The notes under the pieces are model-generated. The model was not told the DNA's origin. It did no database searches and was given only the letters and a program-made list of their open reading frames with translations. A program made the translations under genes and the position numbers. DNA of 44,662 nucleotides, taken from NCBI GenBank assembly GCA_016281275.1, contig JAEEIH010000006.1, forward strand, positions 1 through 44,662. Reading direction: 5' to 3'. The stretch is from Lachnospiraceae bacterium. Lineage in GTDB: Bacteria; Bacillota; Clostridia; Lachnospirales; Lachnospiraceae. Each line of letters opens with the position of its first letter. The first letter of the stretch is position 1. Positions 9,216 to 17,070 of the stretch are shown piece by piece.

Positions 9216-10964
9216 ATGGCTGACATTAATTTAAAGATTAACGGCATGGAATGTAAGGCACCCGCCGGTTCAACGATCCTTCAGGCTGCCAAGCTCAACA
9301 ACATCGACATTCCTACCCTTTGCTACATGAAAGAGATCAACGAGATCGGCGCTTGCCGTATCTGCGTTGTTGAAGTCAAGGGAGCACGTTCCCTTGTCGC
9401 TGCCTGCGTTTATCCTATAAACGAAGGCATGGAAGTTTTGACAAACAGTCCCAGAGTCCTGAATGCAAGAAAGAAGACACTGCAGCTCATCCTTTCGGAC
9501 CACAACAAGAGCTGTCTCTCCTGCGTACGCAGCGGTCAGTGCGAGCTTCAGACGCTTTGCAAGCAGTACGGCGTTGATAATGAGCATATGTACGACGGCA
9601 TTGTAAATGAGTCCGAGATCGACGGAACAGCCGCTCACATGATCCGTGACAACAGCAAGTGTATCCTCTGCAGACGCTGTGTTGCAGCATGTGCCAAGAC
9701 TCAGGGTATCGGTGTTATCGGCGCCAACGAGAGAGGATTTAAGACAAATATCGGTTCCGCATTCGAAGTTGGTCTTGCAGAGACATCATGTGTATGTTGC
9801 GGTCAGTGTATCGCTGTTTGTCCCACAGGCGCTCTTTATGAGAAAGACTTCGTTGATCAGGTTGTTGCCGATCTCAACGATCCCGAGAAATATGTTGTTG
9901 TTCAGACAGCTCCCGCAGTTCGTGCAGGTCTCGGCGAAGAATTCGGATACCCGATCGGAACAAACGTTGAAGGCAAGATGGCGGCAGCACTTCGCCGTAT
10001 CGGCTTCAATAAGGTATTTGATACAAACTTCAGTGCCGACCTTACCATCATGGAAGAAGGCACAGAATTTATCGAGAGAGTACAGAATGGCGGCAAGCTT
10101 CCTCTGATCACATCCTGCTCACCCGGATGGATCAAGTTCTGCGAGCATTATTATCCCGACATGATCGACAACCTCAGCTCCTGCAAGTCTCCCCAGCAGA
10201 TGTTCGGTGCTGTTACAAAGACATACTTCGCAGAGAAGATGGGCATCGATCCCAAGAAGATCGTGTGCGTCAGCGTAATGCCTTGTACAGCCAAGAAGTT
10301 TGAGGTTGGTCGTGCAGATCAGTCCGCAGCAGGTGTGCCTGATGTTGACTACTCGCTCACAACCCGTGAACTTGCAAGACTCATCAAGCGTTACGGTATC
10401 GACTTCAATAACCTTCCCGATGAAGGCTTTGACGATCCGCTCGGTGAGGGCTCTGGTGCAGCAGTTATCTTCGGTGCAACCGGCGGCGTTATGGAGGCTG
10501 CTCTTCGTACAGTTGTATTTAAGCTCACTGGCGAGAAGGACGGCAGCCCGATCGAATTTAAGGAAGTTCGTGGCGTGGAAGGCATCAAGGAAGCTACATA
10601 CGACGTTGCAGGTATCAAGGTTAATATCGCGGTTGCTTCGGGTCTTGCAAATGCACGCAAGGTTCTCGACATGGTTAAGTCAGGTGAGAAGAACTACCAC
10701 TTCATCGAAATCATGGCTTGTCCCGGCGGTTGCGTAAACGGTGGCGGACAGCCCAGAGTTCCCGCAAACATCCGCAACTTCAACGACATCCGTGAGATGC
10801 GTGCTAAGGCACTCTACAGTATCGACGAAGCTAACACGATCCGCTTCTCGCATGAGAATGAGTCGGTTAAGAAGCTCTATGCCGAGTATCTCGAGAAGCC
10901 CGGCAGCCACAAGGCTCATGAGATTCTTCATACATCGTATGTAAAGAGAACTATCAATAAGTAA
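9216..10964 (+). CDS. hydA: [FeFe]-hydrogenase catalytic subunit HydA (group A)
   Basis: A 582-aa catalytic subunit. Start ATG 9216 is preceded by GAGGAGG (9204-9210); a GTG at 9198 in the same frame overlaps the hydB stop and is unlikely. Modules in order: plant-type [2Fe-2S] ferredoxin (about residues 1-75, GACRICVVEVKG), His-ligated [4Fe-4S] (HNKSCLSCVRSGQC, about 95), 2[4Fe-4S] ferredoxin (CILCRRCVAAC, CVCCGQCIAVC), then the H-cluster domain with L1 TSCSPGW (about 300), L2 MPCTAKKFE (about 355) and L3 MACPGGCVNGGGQP (about 499). L1 has Ser where the common TSCCP motif has the proton-transfer Cys. It evolves or oxidises H2 in the cytoplasm together with HydB and HydC. Confidence 0.95.
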   Translation: MADINLKINGMECKAPAGSTILQAAKLNNIDIPTLCYMKEINEIGACRICVVEVKGARSLVAACVYPINEGMEVLTNSPRVLNARKKTLQLILSDHNKSCLSCVRSGQCELQTLCKQYGVDNEHMYDGIVNESEIDGTAAHMIRDNSKCILCRRCVAACAKTQGIGVIGANERGFKTNIGSAFEVGLAETSCVCCGQCIAVCPTGALYEKDFVDQVVADLNDPEKYVVVQTAPAVRAGLGEEFGYPIGTNVEGKMAAALRRIGFNKVFDTNFSADLTIMEEGTEFIERVQNGGKLPLITSCSPGWIKFCEHYYPDMIDNLSSCKSPQQMFGAVTKTYFAEKMGIDPKKIVCVSVMPCTAKKFEVGRADQSAAGVPDVDYSLTTRELARLIKRYGIDFNNLPDEGFDDPLGEGSGAAVIFGATGGVMEAALRTVVFKLTGEKDGSPIEFKEVRGVEGIKEATYDVAGIKVNIAVASGLANARKVLDMVKSGEKNYHFIEIMACPGGCVNGGGQPRVPANIRNFNDIREMRAKALYSIDEANTIRFSHENESVKKLYAEYLEKPGSHKAHEILHTSYVKRTINK

Positions 10965-10989
10965 TTTTCACTTCGCGTGATATTGAGGC

Positions 10990-11063
10990 GATGGACCCTT
11001 GGGGACGGGGGGTTGTGGACCATGAAGTGCATGGACCACAACCCCCGTCCCCGAGGGTCCATC
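10990..11063. repeat. Inverted pair of GGGGACGGGGG repeats (long hairpin)
   Basis: Two repeat arms face each other: 10990-11023 and 11031-11063, with a 7-nt loop (GAAGTGC). The arms pair almost perfectly over about 33 bp, with one extra G and one mismatch. The hairpin stands 25 bp after the hydA stop and is followed by TTTT, so it may also serve as a transcription terminator for the hydrogenase operon (inference). Confidence 0.85.
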
Positions 11064-11090
11064 TTTTGCCGGGGGTTGGTGAACAGGGGT

Positions 11091-11123
11091 GTGGACCCAT
11101 GGGGACGGGGGTTATGGGTCCAC
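11091..11123. repeat. GGGGACGGGGG palindromic repeat, single copy
   Basis: One 33-bp unit bounded by the perfect 9-bp inverted arms GTGGACCCA (11091-11099) and TGGGTCCAC (11115-11123). It shows the minimal form of the family: a 9-bp stem with a G-rich 15-nt centre (TGGGGACGGGGGTTA). It abuts the -35 element of the PilZ promoter. Confidence 0.8.
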
Positions 11124-11152
11124 TTTACATAAGGGCGTCCACGTGATATACT
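11124..11152 (+). promoter_or_regulatory. Sigma-A-type promoter of the PilZ gene
   Basis: TTTACA (11124-11129), 17-bp spacer, TATACT (11147-11152). The predicted start near 11159 leaves a leader of about 90 nt before ATG 11251. Confidence 0.7.
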
Positions 11153-11250
11153 TATCACGACTGAGCAGAGCTCGGTAGTGTGTATGAGGGTACGCGGGGG
11201 CAAGGTTTGTTGCATCTATCGTCCGGTTTTCATGGTGAAGGGGGAAAACC

Positions 11251-11895
11251 ATGGATTATTCAATCATTGAAGCGGGCCAAACCCTGTTGATACAGGTTAA
11301 ACGCGGAGAAAACGAAACAGAGTTCCCGACGACAGTCGTTGACAGGTTCGACAATTCGGTAGTTGTCGAGCCGGTTCTGTATGAAGGGAAAATGGTTAAT
11401 TTTAATATTCCCGGCATCGGAAAGAATATATCCCTGTTTCATGAGCCCATCGGTAAGATGATCATTTGGAAAGATATCGAGATCAAAGCCGGGTATTATA
11501 AGAAAAAGAAGCTTTGCCATGTTATTTACGTAAACGGTGAAGGCATTGAATTCAACCGCAGAAAAGACTACAGACAATATATCGGTGTCGAAGGAAAAGC
11601 GGAGCATTTCGGTTCCGAAAAGGTTCCGGTGATCGTCAGAGATGTCAGCAACAACGGAATCGGTCTTATCGTTGATAATGTCGCCGGATTTGAAAACGGA
11701 AGAAGAATGATAGTCTATTTTACCGATGAGAACGGTAAATATCGTTTTTCGCTTGAATGCAAGCAGGTTCGTTCACGCGTCATGCAGAATGGGCGTATCG
11801 AAGTGGGATGCCTTGTGGTCAATGCACCTCAGGTATTGTCGCAGTATGTGGCTTTTAAGCAGCTTGCCGAAAAACGCAGGATGCTGGGCGAGTGA
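11251..11895 (+). CDS. PilZ-domain c-di-GMP-binding protein (YcgR-like)
   Basis: A 214-aa soluble protein with the YcgR-like arrangement: an N-terminal beta-barrel-like region (about 1-95) and a C-terminal PilZ domain (about 105-205). The two c-di-GMP signatures are present in order: RRKDYR (RxxxR type, about residue 108) and DVSNNGIGL (D/NxSxxG type, about 130). It is therefore expected to bind c-di-GMP and act as a cytoplasmic effector. The target is unknown; in this family it is often motility or envelope polysaccharide. The start has a modest GGGGG-type ribosome-binding site. A consensus promoter stands about 100 bp upstream. The next gene follows after 97 bp on the same strand. Confidence 0.88.
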   Translation: MDYSIIEAGQTLLIQVKRGENETEFPTTVVDRFDNSVVVEPVLYEGKMVNFNIPGIGKNISLFHEPIGKMIIWKDIEIKAGYYKKKKLCHVIYVNGEGIEFNRRKDYRQYIGVEGKAEHFGSEKVPVIVRDVSNNGIGLIVDNVAGFENGRRMIVYFTDENGKYRFSLECKQVRSRVMQNGRIEVGCLVVNAPQVLSQYVAFKQLAEKRRMLGE

Positions 11896-11992
11896 TTTAT
11901 TGTAAGCTGCATGATGTCGGGAGGGTGGCAGAGATCACCGATCTGTTTATGGAGTTCGTCGATTGGAAGATTCCGGAATTGCGAGATAAGAT

Positions 11993-13054
11993 ATGGACAA
12001 AAAGCTTCATGACTTGTTTGTTTCAAATATAAAGCTTCTGGCATATGTAGATAGAGCCATATGCTGTTTTCGTATGAGCATGTATGACAGGGCGCTTGAA
12101 ATGATATCCCTTACCGGGGATGGCATCAGCGGTCTTTGCGACGCTGTCATCGGGGACAGGGATTATTTTTGTGATATAGCCACACAATCTGTTGAGGAAA
12201 TTCTAAGTAAGTTACTTGAGGCCAAGAAAGCCCGTGATTACACACTTCTTGCAGATGTTTATGAGATGCAGCTTATTCCGCTGGTCTGCTCCGTTCAGGA
12301 GATGATAATCAAAAGAGAAGATCTCCTTGTTTTTGACGAGGATACATATAAAAAGAACATCAAAACCATGCGTGCGAAGCTTGATATATCAATGCTCCGC
12401 TACGATCAGATTTTTTCCGCGCCCACAGAGCACGGCTCAGAAGAACACCTCGCGCACGAGGATGACCGCGAAAGGTTCAGGGTGAATCGAAACGCTCTTC
12501 TTGAGGAACCCATGATTCCCGAACAGCTTCTGTATCAGGGTTATACGGTGGAATTCACCTCTTCGGGGCTTATGACGCTTAAGGCTCCGCTCAAATCGGG
12601 TACGTTCGGTGACAGGCGCGAAAAGAGAAGAGGTACTTCCGACGATAACGCAGGAAGCATATATCTTCACACAAATATGCGTGTGGTGAGCGAAGGATTT
12701 TTACTTGCGAATTCGTGGTATGACGAGGAAACCCGGGAATATGCCGTTCTTGGTCTCGGACTCGGGTATCATGTTGCTGAGCTCGCCGGTCTTGCTCCGT
12801 CGGCACGTATCACTGTTTTTGAAAGCGACATGAACATCATAAAGCTTTACTGTGCATTTACGGATGCCGGTTTGCTGTCGGAGCAGAATGTTTTTATTGT
12901 TTATGATCCCGAAATGAAGCTTCTTGAGAAGAGGCTTGAAACACCCGAAAAATCGGGGAAAACCTGCATTCATTATCCGTCGTTCAGAAGAATGCCGCAT
13001 TTGCGCAAGCTTGCGGATCTTGTACCTTGGAGCGGGCTTGTGGAGAAATGCTGA
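11993..13054 (+). CDS. Unknown protein with Rossmann-like GLGLGYH motif
   Basis: A 353-aa protein I cannot assign firmly. Residues about 1-150 are predicted helical and Leu/Asp/Glu-rich. The C-terminal half contains YAVLGLGLGYHVAEL followed by an acidic strand end, ITVFESD, the pattern of a Rossmann or SAM-type nucleotide-binding loop. This resembles the N-terminal region of the MAF/DUF115 (6-hydroxymethylpterin-kinase-like) proteins, but the protein stops soon after that module. The ATG at 11993 has a poor ribosome-binding site, so it may be translated by coupling to upstream frames. It follows the PilZ gene and precedes lspA by 22 bp, probably in one transcript. Confidence 0.7.
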   Translation: MDKKLHDLFVSNIKLLAYVDRAICCFRMSMYDRALEMISLTGDGISGLCDAVIGDRDYFCDIATQSVEEILSKLLEAKKARDYTLLADVYEMQLIPLVCSVQEMIIKREDLLVFDEDTYKKNIKTMRAKLDISMLRYDQIFSAPTEHGSEEHLAHEDDRERFRVNRNALLEEPMIPEQLLYQGYTVEFTSSGLMTLKAPLKSGTFGDRREKRRGTSDDNAGSIYLHTNMRVVSEGFLLANSWYDEETREYAVLGLGLGYHVAELAGLAPSARITVFESDMNIIKLYCAFTDAGLLSEQNVFIVYDPEMKLLEKRLETPEKSGKTCIHYPSFRRMPHLRKLADLVPWSGLVEKC

Positions 13055-13076
13055 GAGGCGGGCTGAGGAGAAAAGC

Positions 13077-13505
13077 GTGAATTGTCCGATTACTTTTATT
13101 ACTGCCGCGGCGGGGTTCGCTGCCGACAGATTTCTTAAAAAAGCTGCTTCGGGCAGCGATTGTAAACGTACGTACTTAAAAGATAAGGTCACGATCAAAA
13201 AGACGACCAACAAAGGTTTTGCGATGAATAAATGCGAAGGCAGGAGAGGACTTGTCATAGCGGTAAGTATCGTAGCATTTTTGGCCGTTGTTTTTTTGTT
13301 TGGGGTAGCGCTTAAAGATGAAAAAAGCAGAGGAAAGCGTCCCGGGGCGGCACTGCTTTTAGCGGGAGCACTCGGAAATCTCTATGATAGGATACGTCAC
13401 GGATTTGTAGTTGACTATATAAGCATCGCGCCGTTAAAAAAGATCTTCTTTAATCTTGCGGATGTGATGATCGCCGCGGGAGCGCTGCTTTACCTGCTGC
13501 TGTGA
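13077..13505 (+). CDS. lspA: Lipoprotein signal peptidase LspA
   Basis: A 142-aa inner-membrane aspartyl peptidase that removes signal peptides from diacylglyceryl-modified prolipoproteins. The start is GTG 13077, supported by GAGGAG at 13065-13070; the longer frame to 12924 runs through the preceding gene and is not credible. Family signatures are present: AADRFLKK near the N-terminus, GALGNLYDR (residues 97-105, catalytic Asp104), VVDY, and FNLAD (catalytic Asp129). Hydrophobic spans appear at about 58-78, 90-102 and 128-142. The charged stretch at residues 21-58 is unusual, and the protein is slightly shorter than the usual 150-170 aa. It works with Lgt, encoded at 36732, on substrates such as the lipoprotein at 34141. 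Confidence 0.85.
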   Translation: MNCPITFITAAAGFAADRFLKKAASGSDCKRTYLKDKVTIKKTTNKGFAMNKCEGRRGLVIAVSIVAFLAVVFLFGVALKDEKSRGKRPGAALLLAGALGNLYDRIRHGFVVDYISIAPLKKIFFNLADVMIAAGALLYLLL

Positions 13506-13533
13506 TATATAGCTGACACATGGATTAGTTTAC

Positions 13534-13632
13534 GGTGGAACTTGTGACGAAAAACCGCCGCTAAAGTGAATCCGCTGCATGTCATGTATCCGGCGTGGAA
13601 ACGGTGGCGAAAAACCGCGATCAGAGAGGAGA
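13534..13632 (+). promoter_or_regulatory. Duplicated leader segment before hprK
   Basis: Two related segments with offsets of 60-64 bp: CATGGATTAG...GTGACGAAAAACCGC (from 13519) and CATGTATCCG...GTGGCGAAAAACCGC (from 13583). The second ends in GATCAGAGAGGAG, which supplies the hprK ribosome-binding site. The words TGTATCCGGC and AGAGGAG are shared with the crh leader at 18100-18146. The hairpins are weaker than in the crh and hydC leaders. Confidence 0.45.
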
Positions 13633-13639
13633 ATACTTG

Positions 13640-14569
13640 ATGGAAGAAAAAGATAAGGTTGCTTTAACAGAGCTCGTGGAAAAGTTCTCGCTTAAGAATC
13701 TGACTCCCGATGTTGATATTTCCAGTATCTACATTACGAAGCCCGATATCAACAGACCTGCGCTTCAGCTCGCCGGCTTTATGAAGGACTTTGACAAGGA
13801 GCGTGTGCAGATCATCGGAAATGTGGAGCACTCCTACATGCAGGGACTTGATGACGGACTTGAGCGTATGAAGAAGGTTCTGGAACTCGGAATCCCTTGT
13901 GTCGTTTACTGCCGTGGTTTTGAGGTTGAGCAGGAGATAATCGACGAGGCGACAAGGCTCGGCGTTGCGATCTTTCTTACTGACAAAGCAACATCCAACT
14001 TCATGGCTGAGATCATCAGATGGCTCAATGTCCAGCTCGCGCCCAGTATGACGATCCACGGCGTGCTTGTTGATGTTTATGGTGAAGGAATCCTTATCAC
14101 AGGCGAGAGCGGAATCGGTAAGAGCGAGGCGGCTCTTGAACTTATCAAGCGCGGTCACCGACTTGTAAGCGATGACGCCGTCATCATCAAGAAGGTGAGC
14201 GACGATACGCTCATCGGCATGGCACCTGAGATGACAAGACACTTTATCGAGCTGCGCGGAATCGGGATCATTAACGTTAAAGCGCTCTTTGGCGTTGAGT
14301 CGGTTAAGAACACTCAGCAGATCGACCTCGTGATTAATCTTGAAGAATGGAACAGAGATAAGGAATACGACAGAATGGGGCTTGAAGAGCACTACGTGAA
14401 CTTCCTCGGCAACAATGTCGTTGCTCACAACATCCCCATAAGACCCGGACGAAATCTCGCGATCATCTGCGAGTCCGCAGCTGTTAATTGCCGTCAGAAG
14501 AAGATGGGGTACGATGCGGCGAAGGAACTTTATCAACGTGCTTTCGGAGGTGGCGGAATCCAAATGTAA
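13640..14569 (+). CDS. hprK: HPr kinase/phosphorylase
   Basis: A 309-aa bifunctional enzyme that phosphorylates Ser46 of HPr/Crh with ATP and reverses it with phosphate, controlling carbon catabolite repression. Start ATG 13640 follows AGAGAGGAG (13624-13632) and gives the usual family length of about 310 aa. The N-terminal domain spans about residues 1-130. The C-terminal kinase domain has the Walker A GESGIGKS (about 155-162), SDDAVIIKK, the signature LEEWNRDKEYDRMGL, and IPIRPGRNLAIICESAA. The likely substrate, a Crh-like protein with a Ser46 site, is encoded 3.6 kb downstream at 18154. The gene is followed by a 400-bp palindrome-rich gap, then glucokinase. Confidence 0.95.
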   Translation: MEEKDKVALTELVEKFSLKNLTPDVDISSIYITKPDINRPALQLAGFMKDFDKERVQIIGNVEHSYMQGLDDGLERMKKVLELGIPCVVYCRGFEVEQEIIDEATRLGVAIFLTDKATSNFMAEIIRWLNVQLAPSMTIHGVLVDVYGEGILITGESGIGKSEAALELIKRGHRLVSDDAVIIKKVSDDTLIGMAPEMTRHFIELRGIGIINVKALFGVESVKNTQQIDLVINLEEWNRDKEYDRMGLEEHYVNFLGNNVVAHNIPIRPGRNLAIICESAAVNCRQKKMGYDAAKELYQRAFGGGGIQM

Positions 14570-14576
14570 TTTGTTG

Positions 14577-14674
14577 CATACGGATTCTCCTGCCACGCCG
14601 AAATGGTTTGAAAACGCTGACGCCGAATTGTTTTCAAACCATTTGACGGGCGCGGAGAATCCTGCGACGGTATG
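14577..14674. repeat. Nested palindrome A downstream of hprK
   Basis: A three-tier inverted structure: CATAC/GTATG (14577-14581 and 14670-14674), GGATTCTCC/GGAGAATCC (14582-14590 and 14654-14662), and a perfect 15-bp pair AAATGGTTTGAAAAC (14601-14615) with GTTTTCAAACCATTT (14630-14644) around a 14-nt loop. It has the same plan as palindrome B at 14721. There is no T-tract, so it is not an ordinary terminator. Confidence 0.8.
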
Positions 14675-14720
14675 TAAAAGCCGAAAGAAATCGTTTCATA
14701 TCATTATGGTATTTGGATGA

Positions 14721-14815
14721 AGACTTCTCCGCGGCCGCAAAACATTTGAAAACAAATCACGCGAGCAAGCTTGTGCGAGCGGTTTTCAAATGTTTATGCG
14801 TGACAGGAGAAGTCT
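14721..14815. repeat. Nested palindrome B upstream of glucokinase
   Basis: An outer pair AGACTTCTCC (14721-14730) with GGAGAAGTCT (14806-14815), and an inner 14-bp perfect pair AAACATTTGAAAAC (14740-14753) with GTTTTCAAATGTTT (14782-14795). The loop contains AGCAAGCTTGTG. Compared with palindrome A, both tiers differ in sequence while keeping their pairing. The right outer arm is also part of the first 42-bp tandem repeat. Confidence 0.8.
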
Positions 14816-14950
14816 GTAAGAGGAATACAGACATTTTATGAGTGATAGGAGAAGTCTGCAAGAGGAATACAGACATTTTATGCGTGACAGGAGAAGTCTG
14901 TAAGAGGAATACAGACATTTTATGAGTGACAGGAGAAGTCTGTAAGAGGA
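14801..14950 (+). repeat. 42-bp tandem repeat array before glucokinase
   Basis: Four units start at 14801, 14843, 14885 and 14927 with an exact 42-bp period; the fourth is incomplete. Each of the first three holds a small hairpin, GTCTGTA-AGAGGAA-TACAGAC (copy 2 begins GTCTGCA), with a Shine-Dalgarno-like AGAGGA in its loop. In the last copy the right arm is lost (AATATCAC). The real glucokinase ribosome-binding site follows at 14959-14964. Confidence 0.85.
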
Positions 14951-14970
14951 ATATCACAAAGGAGAACAAC

Positions 14971-15918
14971 ATGTCAAAGTTTATCATCGGCACCGACATA
15001 GGCGGCACAACCGTCAAACTCGGTCTTTTTACGAAAGAAGGCCAACTGGTCCACAAATGGGAGATCCGAACCGACAGAAGCGACGGCGGAGAAAGAGTTC
15101 CGCAGGACATCGCGACTACCGTTAAGGAAATGCTCGGGTTGCGGCACATAGACATTAAAGATGTGATCGGTATGGGTGTCGGAGTTCCCGGACCCGTCAA
15201 ATCCGACGGCACGGTCATGAAATGCGCGAATCTCGGCTGGGGCATCTTTAATGTGGGAGATAGAATGAAAGGACTCACCGGAATTAACTGTACCGCCCTT
15301 AATGATGCAAATGCTGCGGCACTCGGTGAAATGTGGATGGGAACCGCAAAAGGCTTCAAAAATCTCGTGTTCGTAACGCTCGGAACGGGTGTCGGAGGCG
15401 GTATCATCATCGACGGAAAGGTTATCAGCGGAACTCACGGCGGTGGCGGCGAGATCGGACATATCCTTGTTGAACCGGACGAAGAAGATGTCTGCGGCTG
15501 CGGATGCAAAGGTCATCTCGAGCAATATGCTTCGGCAACGGGTCTTTGCAGAGTAACACGGAAGCTTATCAAAGAGGGAAAGCTAAAGACTAAACTCAAC
15601 CCTGAAATCATGTCGGCAAAGATCGTGTTTGACGCGGCAAAAGGCGGAGATGAGCTCGCAAAGGAAGCCGTTGAGATAATGTGCAGGTATCTCGCACAGG
15701 CATTCTCCGGGATTGCCGCAACAGTTGATCCCGAGGTGTTCCTCATCGGAGGCGGAGTTTCAAAGGCCGGTTCCATTATCACCGACACTGTTAAGAAGTA
15801 TTACGTTCCGCAGAACATGAATGTCCTGAAGAATCCCGCCTTTGAGCTTGCCACGCTCGGAAACGATGCGGGAATTTTCGGCGCAGCGTACAGTGCGCTT
15901 GACGCCTTCGGTGCTTGA
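14971..15918 (+). CDS. glcK: ROK-family glucokinase
   Basis: A 315-aa cytoplasmic sugar kinase that phosphorylates glucose with ATP to glucose 6-phosphate. Start ATG 14971 is supported by AAAGGAG at 14958-14964; an upstream ATG at 14926 lies in the tandem repeat. The ATP phosphate loop IIGTDIGGTTVKLG opens the protein; GVGVPGPV, ALNDANAAALGE (catalytic Asp region) and TLGTGVGGGIIIDG follow. The ROK zinc-binding motif is present: EIGHI, then CGCGCKGHLEQYAS. Its position beside hprK links it to carbon control, and its product feeds glycolysis through the phosphofructokinase at 24463. Fully free glucose entry by a non-PTS route would need this enzyme (inference). Confidence 0.93.
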   Translation: MSKFIIGTDIGGTTVKLGLFTKEGQLVHKWEIRTDRSDGGERVPQDIATTVKEMLGLRHIDIKDVIGMGVGVPGPVKSDGTVMKCANLGWGIFNVGDRMKGLTGINCTALNDANAAALGEMWMGTAKGFKNLVFVTLGTGVGGGIIIDGKVISGTHGGGGEIGHILVEPDEEDVCGCGCKGHLEQYASATGLCRVTRKLIKEGKLKTKLNPEIMSAKIVFDAAKGGDELAKEAVEIMCRYLAQAFSGIAATVDPEVFLIGGGVSKAGSIITDTVKKYYVPQNMNVLKNPAFELATLGNDAGIFGAAYSALDAFGA

Positions 15919-16010
15919 ATTCAGGAAGAATCCCGCTGTTGATTTCGGGGAAAACCCGTCCGAGAAGGCGGCGGAAAAAGAAAATGTGTGGACGGAGATC
16001 GTTTGACGAT

Positions 16011-16916
16011 ATGAACAAGACAATTGCGTTGTTGGAGGAAAAGATTCCGGGGATGAGGGTTAAGGAAAACCTGCTCCTTTCGTCCTGCACTTCTTTCAGA
16101 ACGGGGGGACCGGCGGATGCAGCTGCTTACCCTCGGGATTGCAGAGAGCTTGGGGAGCTCCTTTCGCTGTGCAGGCAGGAAGGCGTTCCTTTTTATATTC
16201 TCGGTAACGGGACAAACGTGCTCGCATCGGATGAAGGTTACAGGGGAGTTGTGATACTTACTTCGGAACTGCGAGGGATTACCGTTGATGAAGAAACGGG
16301 AATCGCAAAAGCAGGAGCGGGCGTATTGCTTTCGGTGCTCGCGATGGAGTGTGCCAAGTGCAGCCTTAAGGGGCTCGAATACGCCAGAGGAATTCCCGGA
16401 AGCGTCGGAGGGGCGGTAGTTATGAATGCCGGCGCATACGGAGGAGAGATCAAGGATTCCCTTATGTGCGTTACGGTTATGAATAATGAAGGTACCGCTA
16501 CGATAAAAATGGATGCGGATCAGCTTGAACTCGGATATAGGCACAGCATTATTCCCGAAAAGAAGCTTGTTGTGATCGAAGCTGAATTTGGACTTAAGAA
16601 AGGTGAAAAGGAAGGCATTTTCGCGATGATGGATGAGCTCGGCGCGAAGCGCAGAGAGAAACAGCCGCTTGAATATCCGAGCGCGGGAAGTACTTTCAAA
16701 CGTCCGGAAGGATATTTCGCAGGTAAACTTATCGAAGATGCGGGACTTAAGGGCTTCGGTATCGGGGGCGCACAGGTTTCCGAGAAGCATGCGGGATTTG
16801 TGATCAATAAGGGAGGCGCGACCTCGGCCGATATCATGTCTCTTATAGAAGAAGTTCGCAAACGTGTGTTTGAGTACAGCGGCGTGAGACTAGAGCCGGA
16901 AGTAAGGTTTATGTAA
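16011..16916 (+). CDS. murB: UDP-N-acetylenolpyruvoylglucosamine reductase MurB
   Basis: A 301-aa FAD-dependent reductase that converts UDP-GlcNAc-enolpyruvate to UDP-MurNAc with NADPH in peptidoglycan synthesis. The FAD-binding region shows [26 protein letters not shown] and [20 protein letters not shown]. The catalytic serine lies in [15 protein letters not shown], and the C-terminal catalytic glutamate in [10 protein letters not shown]. The start at ATG 16011 fits the family but has only a distant GGAG; ATG 15984 is an alternative. The reading frame continues upstream into the end of the glucokinase gene, which is not meaningful. In related genomes rapZ usually follows murB; here whiA follows after 154 bp. 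Confidence 0.93.
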   Translation: MNKTIALLEEKIPGMRVKENLLLSSCTSFRTGGPADAAAYPRDCRELGELLSLCRQEGVPFYILGNGTNVLASDEGYRGVVILTSELRGITVDEETGIAKAGAGVLLSVLAMECAKCSLKGLEYARGIPGSVGGAVVMNAGAYGGEIKDSLMCVTVMNNEGTATIKMDADQLELGYRHSIIPEKKLVVIEAEFGLKKGEKEGIFAMMDELGAKRREKQPLEYPSAGSTFKRPEGYFAGKLIEDAGLKGFGIGGAQVSEKHAGFVINKGGATSADIMSLIEEVRKRVFEYSGVRLEPEVRFM

Positions 16917-17070
16917 AAGGATGAAAAACGATGAGAAATGTGCATATGCAGATCGAAAAATCAAGAATCATTGTTGATCCAAGTCTTTGACAAGTTGAGC
17001 GAGACAGTGTAAGACCGATTATGAAAAATCGGGGCTGAGAAAAAAGTCTGAGCGAAAGGGAGGTAATGAA

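Noticed and set aside
11892-12032. 46-codon ORF starting at a GTG overlapping the PilZ stop
   Set aside because: No recognisable sequence, poor ribosome site, and it overlaps the start of the next gene by 40 bp; kept only as a possible coupling frame.
14757-15410. Minus-strand ORF with repeated LLQTSPVTHKMSVF units
   Set aside because: It is the antisense reading of the 42-bp repeats and of the glucokinase gene; the period being a multiple of three keeps it open.
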